64,000 bases of DNA from Pirellula staleyi DSM 6068 (GCA_945900945.1 CAMDKL010000005.1:1-64000); one strand, 5' to 3'. Positions 50,401-59,890 are shown, counted from the stretch's first letter. Notes: generated by a model not told the origin, from the letters alone. Translations and numbers: made by a program.

Positions 50401-50570
50401 TCCTAGTCCTGAAAGGACGACATGATGTAGCCATGGGCGTCAGCCCATGGTCCGAGTGGCATCATGAGTTGAAAGCTAAACCATGGGCTTGCGCCCATGG
50501 CTACGTCATGTCACCGCTTCGCGGCTAATCGCAATCTGGCCAATCGCTATCTGCTTAATCGCAATCTAGA
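50401..50570. repeat. Family D double-palindrome element, copy 2 (uninterrupted), with 15-bp tandem tail
   Basis: Inverted arms GACATGATGTAGCCATGGGCG (50419-50439) and CGCCCATGGCTACGTCATGTC (50492-50512); tail CTAATCGCAATCTGG/CCAATCGCTATCTGC/TTAATCGCAATCTAG. Confidence 0.85.
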
Positions 50571-50583
50571 ACTCTTGGTTTTC

Positions 50584-51966
50584 CTAATCCAATTGAATCA
50601 ATTTCTCCCATCGTTTGATTTGTTCCGCAACTCGTTCTGGATTACTGGAGCCGAAGGAACGGTACGATTGGACAGCACCCGATACCCCTAACGTTGCTCG
50701 TAGGGTGCTATCCAATGACTCGTCAACGGATTTAATTTCTGCTTCGGTCAGTCCAACCAGCGATACGCTTCTCGATTTCGCAATCGCAACCAGCGCACCC
50801 ACCTTGTGATGGGCAGTTCGCTGTGGCATACCCTGCGAAATTAACCCCTCCATCAAAGCGGTCGCGTCGAGATAGCCCTGGTCCAATTTAGCGGATATGA
50901 CGTCCGGTTGTAGTTCCGTTTGTTCAACGATTGGTATCGCTAATTCGAGGCAAGCCATTACGGTATCGAACGAATCGAACAGCGGAGGCTTGTCCTCTTG
51001 CAAATCACGGTTATATGCCAAGGGCAATCCCTTGATGAGAACCAGGAGGGTTTGAAGATTCCCCACAACGCGGGCTGTCTTACCGCGGGTCAATTCCAAA
51101 GTATCCGGATTCACTTTCTGTGGCATGATCGAGCTTCCGGTACAAAACGCGTGCGGTAATTTGATAAAACCGAACTCCGTGGTGGACCACAGGATCCACT
51201 CCTCGGCCCAACCGCTCAAATGCTCCGATATCATCGTCAAAACAAATACCGACTCGACGACAAAGTCTCGATCACTACTGATATCGACACTGTTCGCTGC
51301 CACCCCCTCGAATTCGAGCAACTCGGCAGTATAGTGTCGGTCGATCGGCAAACTGGTTCCGGCGACTGCTGCGCCTCCCAACGGACAAATATTGACTCGC
51401 TTGCGGCAATCTAAAAGCCGACCACGATCTCGCTCTAATTTTTCCACGTAAGCCAACCAATAATGTGCTGCCAGGACAGGTTGTGCTCTTTGCATATGTG
51501 TATAGGCCGGAATAATGACCCCCTGGTCTATCTTGCAACGCTTGAGAAACGCACGCTGTAGCTCCAGCAGCAAAGCATCCACACGATCGAGTTGTTCTCG
51601 AATCCACAGTCGCAGGTCCGTCGAAACCTGGTCATTTCTGGAGCGAGCGGTATGCAGTTTGCGACCAACGTCTCCGAGCCGATCGATGAGAGTCTGCTCG
51701 ATGTGCATATGGATGTCTTCGAGCTCAATCTGAAAGGGTATTTCGCCCCGATCGATTACCCTTTCGATATCCAGCAGTTCACGCTCGATCGCTTCGAATT
51801 CCTCGTTCTGCAGAAGTCCTTGACGACAAAGCATCCTCGCATGCGCGACCGATCCTCGAATATCTTGCTTGTAAAGACGGTGATCAAACGAAATACTCTC
51901 GCTGAATCGTGCCAAGCGTCGGTCCATACCGTCTGAGAAAACGCCGCTTCGAGATAATGATGCCAA
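50584..51966 (-). CDS. argH: Argininosuccinate lyase
   Basis: ARSRNDQVSTDLRLW, TGSSIMPQKVNPDTLELTRGK, QEDKPPLFDSFDT. Confidence 0.96.
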   Translation of the reverse strand: MASLSRSGVFSDGMDRRLARFSESISFDHRLYKQDIRGSVAHARMLCRQGLLQNEEFEAIERELLDIERVIDRGEIPFQIELEDIHMHIEQTLIDRLGDVGRKLHTARSRNDQVSTDLRLWIREQLDRVDALLLELQRAFLKRCKIDQGVIIPAYTHMQRAQPVLAAHYWLAYVEKLERDRGRLLDCRKRVNICPLGGAAVAGTSLPIDRHYTAELLEFEGVAANSVDISSDRDFVVESVFVLTMISEHLSGWAEEWILWSTTEFGFIKLPHAFCTGSSIMPQKVNPDTLELTRGKTARVVGNLQTLLVLIKGLPLAYNRDLQEDKPPLFDSFDTVMACLELAIPIVEQTELQPDVISAKLDQGYLDATALMEGLISQGMPQRTAHHKVGALVAIAKSRSVSLVGLTEAEIKSVDESLDSTLRATLGVSGAVQSYRSFGSSNPERVAEQIKRWEKLIQLD

Positions 51967-51984
51967 AATGAATTCCGAGGTTAA

Positions 51985-53280
51985 GTGGATAGATTTCGTG
52001 CTATGATTGTCTTGGATTCCTCAAGATTCTCAAGCCGTGAAGAAGGAGCAAGGCCATTGTTGTCGCAGGTTTTCCGTAGAACTCCGATCTCGCTTCTCAA
52101 TTTTATCAGCCAGCCGACTCGCGCCATTGTGAGTGTTCTGGGCGTCGCGTTTGCCTTGCTCCTGATATTTATGCAACTGGGATTTCGAGGAGCGGTTGGA
52201 AATACGGCTACCATTGTTTACGGGAAATTGAAAGGCGAGTTGGTAATGCGATCTCCCGACTATGTACACCTGTACGAACCTCGAACAATCGATCGATCTT
52301 GGATGAATATGGTAGCGTCGCATCCTGATGTTGCAGCGGTCGATCCCTTTTTCATCATGCTTCACCGATGGCAGAACCCGCCAAGGAACGAAAAATGCGA
52401 AAAAGCCCCGCCGGACGGATCTTTCCGTACCGTTGGCATGATGGGAATTCAATTGGACCTGCCAGTGATTGTGGTGGATGAACTAACCGAAAAAATAACA
52501 CTACTCAAGGATCCTGACGCGATGCTCGTCGATCGGGCAACGCGTGCCGAATACGGGCCAGAAAACTGCAAGCTTTTTTCCGACGAGGATATTTCGAAAC
52601 ATACCGAAATGGGTGGCCGAAAAACTTTGATCGCCGGGCATTTCAAATTAGGGACCGGGTTGGCGACCAACGGTGCAGTATTGGTTAGCGACGTCGGTTT
52701 TGGCAAGCGTGCAGGAATCGACGTTCGACAACGCGCTTCGTTGGGGCTTGTACGCATCAAGCCCGGAAAAGATCCAGTCGTGGTCCTAGCCTCGGTTGTT
52801 TCATGGCTCAAGGAGCGAGAACCACGCGCCGAGCTCGCTGTCCAAATTCTCACGATGGACGAGCAGCGAATCTGGGAACGCAAGCGATGGCTAAACGAAA
52901 CCCCCATCGGCATGATTTTTTCGATGGGTGTAGCTTTGTCTTTTATTATTGGAGCCGCAATTGTCTACATGGTTCTAGCCACCGATGTCGCGAGTCGGTT
53001 GCCGGAGTATGCGACTCTCAAGGCGATGGGGTACGCACCAGTCTATCTCGCTCAAACCGTATTGCAGCAAGCTTGGCTGCTAGCGATGATAGGCTACGTA
53101 CCTGCTTTCTTAACCTCCATGGCGCTGTACCAAATCACATCTAGTCTTTCCGGTATTCCAACGTTCATGACCTGGCAACGTGCTGTGGGCGTATTCGGCC
53201 TCTCGTTCCTTATGTGCACTCTTGCCGGCATGCTCGCGGTAAGAAAACTGTTGAAAGCTGAACCCGCTTCGCTATTCTGA
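51985..53280 (+). CDS. DevC-like ABC transporter permease
   Basis: ISQPTRAIVSVLGVAFALLLIFMQLGFRGAV, FtsX-like C-terminal TMs (SRLPEYATLKAMGYAPVYLAQTVLQQAWLLAMIGYVPAFL). Confidence 0.85.
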   Translation: MDRFRAMIVLDSSRFSSREEGARPLLSQVFRRTPISLLNFISQPTRAIVSVLGVAFALLLIFMQLGFRGAVGNTATIVYGKLKGELVMRSPDYVHLYEPRTIDRSWMNMVASHPDVAAVDPFFIMLHRWQNPPRNEKCEKAPPDGSFRTVGMMGIQLDLPVIVVDELTEKITLLKDPDAMLVDRATRAEYGPENCKLFSDEDISKHTEMGGRKTLIAGHFKLGTGLATNGAVLVSDVGFGKRAGIDVRQRASLGLVRIKPGKDPVVVLASVVSWLKEREPRAELAVQILTMDEQRIWERKRWLNETPIGMIFSMGVALSFIIGAAIVYMVLATDVASRLPEYATLKAMGYAPVYLAQTVLQQAWLLAMIGYVPAFLTSMALYQITSSLSGIPTFMTWQRAVGVFGLSFLMCTLAGMLAVRKLLKAEPASLF

Positions 53281-53375
53281 TGATTGAGACTAGTCCGCTT
53301 AAAAGCAGGCTGTGTAGAATACGATCGAACGGTATGATTGAATTGGTAGCGATAGAGATTTTTGTATTATTGCTA

Positions 53376-53510
53376 CTAGTGCGTCTTCAACACTAAAAAG
53401 TGGTATTGCAGCAAAGAGTAGCTCGGCACTCCGTGCCGAGAAAAACGGCACGGAGTGCCGTTCTACACTGTGGCCATCCCCATATTTATGACCTTCAGTC
53501 GTTTACCTAG
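53376..53510 (+). repeat. Family B BIME-like element, copy 2
   Basis: CTAGTGCGTCTTCAACACTAAAAAGTGG...GTAGCTCGGCACTCCGTGCCGAGAAAAACGGCACGGAGTGCCGTTCTACACTGTG. Confidence 0.88.
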
Positions 53511-53595
53511 ACCAAGCCGTTGGCTGGGCTAGGTAAACTAACGGGGCGTTGCCCCTAAGTCAAAGAATCGCAACTTCAAAACGCATAAGCGAGGA
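53508..53595 (-). repeat. Family F element, copy 2 (partial), abutting family B copy 2
   Basis: AACGGGGCGTTGCCCCTAAGTCAAA and GCAACTTCAAAACGC are reverse complement of segments of 5087-5170. Confidence 0.65.
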
Positions 53596-53927
53596 CTTCC
53601 GTTCAAATCCCTCGCTAACGCATCGGGTTACGATATGCAGTCTGCCTTTCGATCAAAGGATATAAATCACAACAGAATACAGGGTTACGAGAATAATGAC
53701 TCGTGCTATGAATAATCCGGGTTTGTTGCGAATGAAATCAGTTCGGTTTTCGAGACCCAAGTTGCTTCAATCGCTCTTGTTGGTAATCTGGCTTGCTCGG
53801 AAAGGCTTCTTTTTCAATCGACTTCTTCGTGTAGTAATCCCCTGTTATTGAAACTGGTGGTGTTATTCGACTAGTCGCAACAACAAAAAATTTAGCGTCG
53901 ATGGCAAATTCGATCGCAGGCGGCGAA

Positions 53928-54980
53928 TCATTTTGTCGACGCTGACACTAAATCGTGATCGACCATCATTTTTACTAGCTCAGGCATTTTGGTTTTAGCT
54001 GTCCAGCCTAGTACGCGTTTTGCCTTGGTCGCATCACCTAAAAGTGACTCCGGGTCGGCGGGACGTACAAATCTTTGGTCTAGCTCCACATATTTTTCCC
54101 AGTCCAAGCCGACATGTTCGAATGCCGCTTGCGTGAACTCCCGAACCGTGTAGCTCGTTCCGGTCGCGAGCAAGTAGTCGTCGGGAGAATCGTGCTGCAG
54201 GATGCGCCACATGGCTTCTGCGTACTCTTTTGCATACCCCCAATCGCGTGCGGCATCGATCGATCCCAGCATCAATTTGGATTGAAGCCCGAGTTTGATG
54301 CGTGCCGCTGCGAGCGTAATCTTTCGCGTCACAAAATTCTCCGCTCGACGGGGGCTTTCATGGTTGTACAAAATCGCATTGCAAAAGAACAATCCATGCG
54401 AGTCGCGATAGATCCGCACCATCTGCGTCGCGAACGACTTCGCACAGCCATAGGGCGAATTGGGGTTGAGCGGCGTCGATTCGTCTTGAGGACTAACGGT
54501 TGGCGTACCGAATATTTCTCGGCTACTAGCATGAAGGAATTTGGGTTTGTTGGGTTGGTCACGAAGGATCTCCATGATCCGCAGAGTTCCCATAGCAGTT
54601 AATTCGCAAGTACTTTCGGGTATCTCGAAACTGAGACCGACGTGCGATTGGCCAGCAAGATGATAGAACTCGTCCGGCTGTGTATTTGCCAGGATTCTAC
54701 GAATGGAAGTCGTGTCGGAGAGGTCTGCATAATGGAGAAACAGCCGTTTGCCATAAATTGCAGGGTCGTTGTACTGATCGAGGAGCCGAGGGCGATCGAG
54801 GGAGCTACTTCGGCGGACAATTCCGTGGACCGTGTAGCCCTTGTCCAGGAGGAGTTCGGATAAATACGAGCCGTCTTGACCTGTGATTCCAGTGATCAGA
54901 GCACATTTCCCGGCAGCGCTGGTTTGGCTTGTGTTTGGCATGGAGTCGGTTGGCATGGAGTCGGTTGGCATGGAGTTCAT
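53928..54980 (-). CDS. gmd: GDP-mannose 4,6-dehydratase
   Basis: ALITGITGQDGSYLSELLLDKGYTVHGIVRRSS; N-terminal in-frame 15-bp repeats encode (MPTDS)n. Confidence 0.92.
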   Translation of the reverse strand: MNSMPTDSMPTDSMPNTSQTSAAGKCALITGITGQDGSYLSELLLDKGYTVHGIVRRSSSLDRPRLLDQYNDPAIYGKRLFLHYADLSDTTSIRRILANTQPDEFYHLAGQSHVGLSFEIPESTCELTAMGTLRIMEILRDQPNKPKFLHASSREIFGTPTVSPQDESTPLNPNSPYGCAKSFATQMVRIYRDSHGLFFCNAILYNHESPRRAENFVTRKITLAAARIKLGLQSKLMLGSIDAARDWGYAKEYAEAMWRILQHDSPDDYLLATGTSYTVREFTQAAFEHVGLDWEKYVELDQRFVRPADPESLLGDATKAKRVLGWTAKTKMPELVKMMVDHDLVSASTK

Positions 54981-55016
54981 GAATAAGTGGTAGTTTCAGA
55001 ATGGCGTTCCCTAGCG

Positions 55017-55110
55017 ATTTCGTGAACCGGTGGGCGCTAGCCCCGGGCCTCAATTGCGCAGCAATATCGCTTGTGACGCAGCCCCGGGCTAGCGCCCAAT
55101 GGCTGCGTCA
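55017..55110. repeat. Family A repeat copy, with inverted second arm
   Basis: TTTCGTGAACCGGTGGGCGCTAGCCCCGGGCCTCAATTGCGCAGCAATATCGCTTGTGACGCAGCCCCGGGCTAGCGCCCAATGG. Confidence 0.85.
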
Positions 55111-55135
55111 CTAAATACCGTGTGATAAGTCGGTG

Positions 55136-57142
55136 TTAGTGGACCCGCATCTCTTGAGGCATTAACGCCCAAACGGCTGGCTTGCCCGAGGTGCTCTGCC
55201 AGGCGGACCGAAGCAAAATGCGAGTGGTATCCAATCGGAAACCGCGTTGAGCAAATAGTCCGAGCAGTTTTTGTTCTAGCGATTGTAAAACGCCCGCTGA
55301 TTCCATCGCGATATCGCCACCATTCGATTCGTCGAGAACTCGGAACAGATCGAAGCCTGTTGGAACCTCTGGTCGGTGAATCAACTTGTATTTTTCCGTA
55401 TTGGCTCTCTTTGCAACCACAGCGATGCAATCATCGACTCCACCGATTTCGTCAATCAAACCATTTTGCTTGGCTTGGGCACCAGACCACACTCGACCTC
55501 CTGCTAACGTTTTCAACTTGTCGATTGGAATGTTGCGAGATTTGCTTGCCAATTTTAGGAAGCGGTCGTACACCTCGTCGATAAAACGCTGCATGTTGTG
55601 GATTTCGGCATCGGTCCAGGCGCGATCGATTGCATTCGAGCCTGCGGACTCGTCAAGCGTCACCGATTCAACATGTACCCCTACTCTTCGAAGCAACGAA
55701 CCGAGACTAAGTTTTAGTGAAAAAACTCCGATGGATCCTGTAATCGTTCCTTGTTCTGCATAAATGGGTTGCCCAATGCAGCTAACCCAATAACCACCCG
55801 AAGCTGCCATTTCACCCATCGAAACCACCACCGGCTTTTTGCGTGCCAGTACGTCCAATGCTTGTCGAATGGCTTCGCTCGCGGTGGCACTTCCACCTGG
55901 CGAATTCACGCGGACGATAACCCCTTTGACCCGATCGTCCTGTATCAACTCTTCAATCGACTTGACCATTGGCCCCGCAACGATGGAGCCAGGCGAGGTT
56001 TCTTTGCCGTCGACGATTGCTCCGCTCAAATGCAGGACAACTATTGAATCGTCCTTTAGCTTGGTAATTTCCTTGGGGCCTGCCATGGCTTTGCCCATGA
56101 TTTCAAAGATCGACATTTCGCGTTTTGGCTTGGCTTTCGGTTTGGTCCATTCGATTTCAGAACCAATCGATTCTTGGATGGTACTTTTCATGGAACCGTA
56201 CGGTGCGAGTCTTGTTACGAGGCCAGCGGCCAGGGCGTCGGTTGGCAGAAGCATTCGCTTTTTTTGTAGTTCGCGAACGGCGGCGGTTGTTAGGCCACGC
56301 CCCTTGGCGATCCGGGACACTTGAGCCGCATTGATCGATTCGAGCATCTCAAGGTAATGGCTCTTGAGATGTTCGCTCATGACCGCGTTGGTGTAGGGTT
56401 CGACTGCACCTTTGAAATCGCCCGCTCGGACAACCGATGCCTTGACTCCAACAAGATCCATTGCATCGCGATAAAACATCGTTTCCAGTGCAGCCGACGG
56501 CATGTCGACTCCACCAAAGTCGGCCATGATGATTTCATCACAACAAGCTGCGATAGCCAATTGAACGTTGCCGGCGTCCTCGAGCCAAGCGATTGTCTTT
56601 TTCCCTTTGGCCTTGAGCAATGCCATTCGTCGAGTCAGTTCGTCCAGTTGGGCTGAGTTCAAACCGATCTCCGAGTCGGAAAGATCAAACAGGATATGCG
56701 TTAAGTTTTCTTCGGCCCCCATTTCCTGTAGGTACTCGCAAAGACGAAAGAATGACTTGCTTTTGACCGGACTACGCCCGAGGAGCAAACTGGTCGGATC
56801 GAGAGAAGCGGATTGCATCAAATCATCGTAGGAACCGCTCAATGCGATGTGCCGAAGTTGCTTCTTTGCGAGTGGCTTTTCCCGGGCACTCTTGGGTTTG
56901 TCGGGCTTCCTATCGTCGATCTCTTTCTTGCCCAAACTTTCGGCTGGCTTTTCCTGAACCGCTGGCTTTTCCTGAACAGGGGGCTTTTCGCCTGCGGGAG
57001 GTATGGTACCGACTGCCTTGGTTTCCTCGCTAGGCGTAGCATTTTCGCTTTGCCCGAATGCGGTACTAATCCAACAAGCGGTGCATAGTAAGGTAATTGA
57101 GGTCGAACCGAAAACGACTCTTGGCAAGGATAAGCTGAACAT
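55136..57142 (-). CDS. sppA: Signal peptide peptidase SppA (protease IV type, two S49 domains) with Pro/Lys/Glu-rich linker
   Basis: VIVRVNSPGGSATASEAIRQAL, PVVVSMGEMAASGGYWVSC, GSIGVFSLKLSLGSLLRRVGV. Confidence 0.93.
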   Translation of the reverse strand: MFSLSLPRVVFGSTSITLLCTACWISTAFGQSENATPSEETKAVGTIPPAGEKPPVQEKPAVQEKPAESLGKKEIDDRKPDKPKSAREKPLAKKQLRHIALSGSYDDLMQSASLDPTSLLLGRSPVKSKSFFRLCEYLQEMGAEENLTHILFDLSDSEIGLNSAQLDELTRRMALLKAKGKKTIAWLEDAGNVQLAIAACCDEIIMADFGGVDMPSAALETMFYRDAMDLVGVKASVVRAGDFKGAVEPYTNAVMSEHLKSHYLEMLESINAAQVSRIAKGRGLTTAAVRELQKKRMLLPTDALAAGLVTRLAPYGSMKSTIQESIGSEIEWTKPKAKPKREMSIFEIMGKAMAGPKEITKLKDDSIVVLHLSGAIVDGKETSPGSIVAGPMVKSIEELIQDDRVKGVIVRVNSPGGSATASEAIRQALDVLARKKPVVVSMGEMAASGGYWVSCIGQPIYAEQGTITGSIGVFSLKLSLGSLLRRVGVHVESVTLDESAGSNAIDRAWTDAEIHNMQRFIDEVYDRFLKLASKSRNIPIDKLKTLAGGRVWSGAQAKQNGLIDEIGGVDDCIAVVAKRANTEKYKLIHRPEVPTGFDLFRVLDESNGGDIAMESAGVLQSLEQKLLGLFAQRGFRLDTTRILLRSAWQSTSGKPAVWALMPQEMRVH

Positions 57143-57285
57143 GGCAACTCCGCACGGCGCTTGGGTGACTGGATTATTGTCTTAGTATAGCTCCTACTTC
57201 AAGGGGATTGCGAGCCGAAAGCGTGACGCATTTTTTCTGGTTTCGAGTAAAATCACGCCAGACTTTGGTACGTTTCATATAACTG

Positions 57286-57963
57286 TTGGGGGCTAGTGTG
57301 ATAATAACGATTGATGGGCCAGCAGGAGCTGGGAAAAGCTCAGCGGCAAAGCGATTGGCACGAGAAATTGGATTTGATTTCCTCGATACCGGCGCTATGT
57401 ACCGATGTGTGACCCTAGCGTGTCTTAGACAGCAATTGCTTTTATCCCGTGTTGACGAGGTCGCAGCCATTGCAAGGGCTGTCGAAATTGAGATGAGAGA
57501 AAACCACGTATTTATGAACGGCGAAGATGTCTCCGAGGAGATTCGTATGCCATCGGTTACCCAGTCCATTCGCCCCGTCGCGGACAATGCATCGGTTCGG
57601 CAAGCTTTGGTTGCTGCCCAGCATCGTTGGACCGAAGGACGCGATGTCGTCACCGAGGGACGCGATCAAGGGACGGTCGCATTTCCCAACGCCCAATGCA
57701 AGATCTTTTTAACCGCCACACCTGAGGAACGAGCCCATCGCCGTGTCGAACAACTGATCGAATTAGGAATGGACGCTCACTACGAGGAAATACTTCAACA
57801 GCAAAACCAACGCGACGTACACGATACCATGCGAGAATCAGGTGGATTGAAATCGGCTCCAGATTCGATAACGGTTTGGACCGATGGCATGTCCGAGGAA
57901 CAGGTGCTGCAAAAGCTAGTCGAAATTGTTCAGACCAAAATGCCAGCATCGGCTAGTAAATAA
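57286..57963 (+). CDS. cmk: Cytidylate kinase (TTG 57286 or GTG 57298 start)
   Basis: ITIDGPAGAGKSSAAKRLAREIGFDFLDTGAMYR; EGRDQGTVAFPNAQCKIFLTA. Confidence 0.95.
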   Translation: MGASVIITIDGPAGAGKSSAAKRLAREIGFDFLDTGAMYRCVTLACLRQQLLLSRVDEVAAIARAVEIEMRENHVFMNGEDVSEEIRMPSVTQSIRPVADNASVRQALVAAQHRWTEGRDVVTEGRDQGTVAFPNAQCKIFLTATPEERAHRRVEQLIELGMDAHYEEILQQQNQRDVHDTMRESGGLKSAPDSITVWTDGMSEEQVLQKLVEIVQTKMPASASK

Positions 57964-58014
57964 TGGGCAATCATTCATGGGGCGGGTTTCGTCCCAAACG
58001 CGGTCGAGAGCGCT

Positions 58015-58164
58015 CTAGTGCTTTCTCAACACTAAAAAGTGGGGTTGCAACAAAGAGTAGCTCGGCACTCCGTGCCGAGAAAAACGGCACGGAGTGCCGT
58101 TCTACACTGTGAGTACCGTTCTACACTGTGGGTATCCCAAAATTTAAGACTTGAAGAGCACTAG
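58015..58164 (+). repeat. Family B BIME-like element, copy 3 (most complete ends)
   Basis: Ends CTAGTGCTTTCTCAA ... TTGAAGAGCACTAG; core CGGCACTCCGTGCCGAGAAAAACGGCACGGAGTGCCG; internal duplication of GTACCGTTCTACACTGTG-like unit. Confidence 0.9.
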
Positions 58165-58271
58165 GTAAATTTATATATCCGTGTTCATCAGCTGTTTTCC
58201 GAGTTCTCGGTGTTCCTGCTGCTTGTCGTCATCGATTTTTCATTTCGCTTTTCGCCTGCCCCCTGAATCCA

Positions 58272-58952
58272 ATGAGCAAATCACTTCCAGCCAAACGGGT
58301 CCATTTATTCGATTATCTAGGACGGCAGCTTCTTTATCGTGGCGTTCGGCTTGCTTCGAGAATCATCGCCTCGGTGACCTTCGGTTTTCGTACCGAGGGT
58401 CAGCACCATTTGGAGTTCGAGGGAGGCGGCATGTTGCTTGCAACACACCAGTCCCTGCTGGATCCAGTTCTCATCGGCATGGTTCCGAATCGGCGACTCA
58501 ACTTCCTGGCTCGAAAGACGTTGTTTAGGAACTCGTTGTTGGGTTTCCTGATTCGACTCCTTGATGCTATTGAAATCGATCGAGATCGCGGTGGATTGGC
58601 TGGACTGCGAGAAATGCTAAATCGACTGCAAAAAGGAGAAATGGTACTGCTGTTTCCAGAGGGTACGCGTTCGTCCGACGGCGAGATCGGCAATTTGAAA
58701 CCAGGCTTCATTCCGGTTGCGCGCCGTTCGCAAGTGCCGTTGATACCTATTGCAATAGTCGGTGCCTTTGATTGTTTGCCCAAAGGCGCCAAGATTCCTA
58801 CCAGACAGCCTATTGCGGTTGTGTTCGGCGAACCCATTCCGTATTCCGTGTATATGCCAATGTCCGATGCCGAAATGCTCGAAGCTGTAGCAAAAAAACT
58901 GAAAGCGTTGCACTACCGAGCGAAGGCGTTGGTGAAAGTTGACAAAATCTGA
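58272..58952 (+). CDS. plsC: 1-acyl-sn-glycerol-3-phosphate acyltransferase
   Basis: LLATHQSLLDPVLIG, LLFPEGTRSSDGEIGNLKPGFIPVAR. Confidence 0.92.
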   Translation: MSKSLPAKRVHLFDYLGRQLLYRGVRLASRIIASVTFGFRTEGQHHLEFEGGGMLLATHQSLLDPVLIGMVPNRRLNFLARKTLFRNSLLGFLIRLLDAIEIDRDRGGLAGLREMLNRLQKGEMVLLFPEGTRSSDGEIGNLKPGFIPVARRSQVPLIPIAIVGAFDCLPKGAKIPTRQPIAVVFGEPIPYSVYMPMSDAEMLEAVAKKLKALHYRAKALVKVDKI

Positions 58953-59102
58953 ACCGTCCGTTGACTAGTGCGTCATCCGATCACAGTCGTAGCCGACGCT
59001 GCCAGTCTCGGCACGGATGCTGGCAGCATCCGCCACGTGCGGACAGTAATTTTCCGCAAGATTGCAATTACAGTTTGTATCCTATCACCAAGGTCCATTT
59101 GT

Positions 59103-59795
59103 ATGTTGGAAGTATGCGTCGATACAATCCAAGCCGCGATACTCGCCCAGCGAGCAGGTGCCGATCGTATCGAACTTTGTTCGGCTTTGGATCTGGGCGG
59201 TGTCACGCCGTCTGGACCGCTAGTGGCTGCTGTCCGAAGTGCAATCACGGTGCCGCTCATTGTGCTTATTCGATCTAGAGCGGGAGACTTTCAGTACGAG
59301 GCGCTAGAATGTGAATTGATGATTCAGGAAGCGAATCAGGCGATCGAGTGCGGTGCCGACGGAATTGCGATCGGAGGACTAACTGCTTCGCGAGACCTCA
59401 ATATTCCTTTTCTTCTAGCTGTCTTGAACGCTTTGCCGAAATGCCAACTTGTTATGCACCGCGCATTCGATCAAGTTCGGGATCCCTTAACGGCACTCGA
59501 AAAATTAATCGATCTGGGTTTTACTCGCATACTGACAAGTGGTGGCCCTGAAATGGCAATCGATGGCGTCGAGAATTTGCGTCGCCTATCAGAGAGGGCT
59601 CAAGCTCGAATCGAGATACTGCCGGCAGGTGGAGTAGCACCCGCTAATGCAGAAGAAATTTTGGCTAAGGGTTTCGCAATCCAGTTGCACGGTTCATTTC
59701 GTGCACCGATTCAACGCAAGGATAAGAATTCCGTTCGATTGCCGGATCCTATCGCAATTGGTAGAACAAAAGCGATACTTGCCGCGATTGATTAA
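59103..59795 (+). CDS. cutC: Copper homeostasis protein CutC
   Basis: MLEVCVDTIQAAILAQRAGADRIELCSALDLGGVTPS; HRAFDQVRDPLTALEKLIDLGFTRILTSGG. ATG 59103 preferred. Confidence 0.94.
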   Translation: MLEVCVDTIQAAILAQRAGADRIELCSALDLGGVTPSGPLVAAVRSAITVPLIVLIRSRAGDFQYEALECELMIQEANQAIECGADGIAIGGLTASRDLNIPFLLAVLNALPKCQLVMHRAFDQVRDPLTALEKLIDLGFTRILTSGGPEMAIDGVENLRRLSERAQARIEILPAGGVAPANAEEILAKGFAIQLHGSFRAPIQRKDKNSVRLPDPIAIGRTKAILAAID

Positions 59796-59890
59796 GCAAT
59801 GCGACACTTTGCCTCCAGTGCTTCATTCGTGCTTACTGGAGGCACAGATTATTCTAAAACGGCGCCGAAACTGAACTGAGTGGCCGAAAA

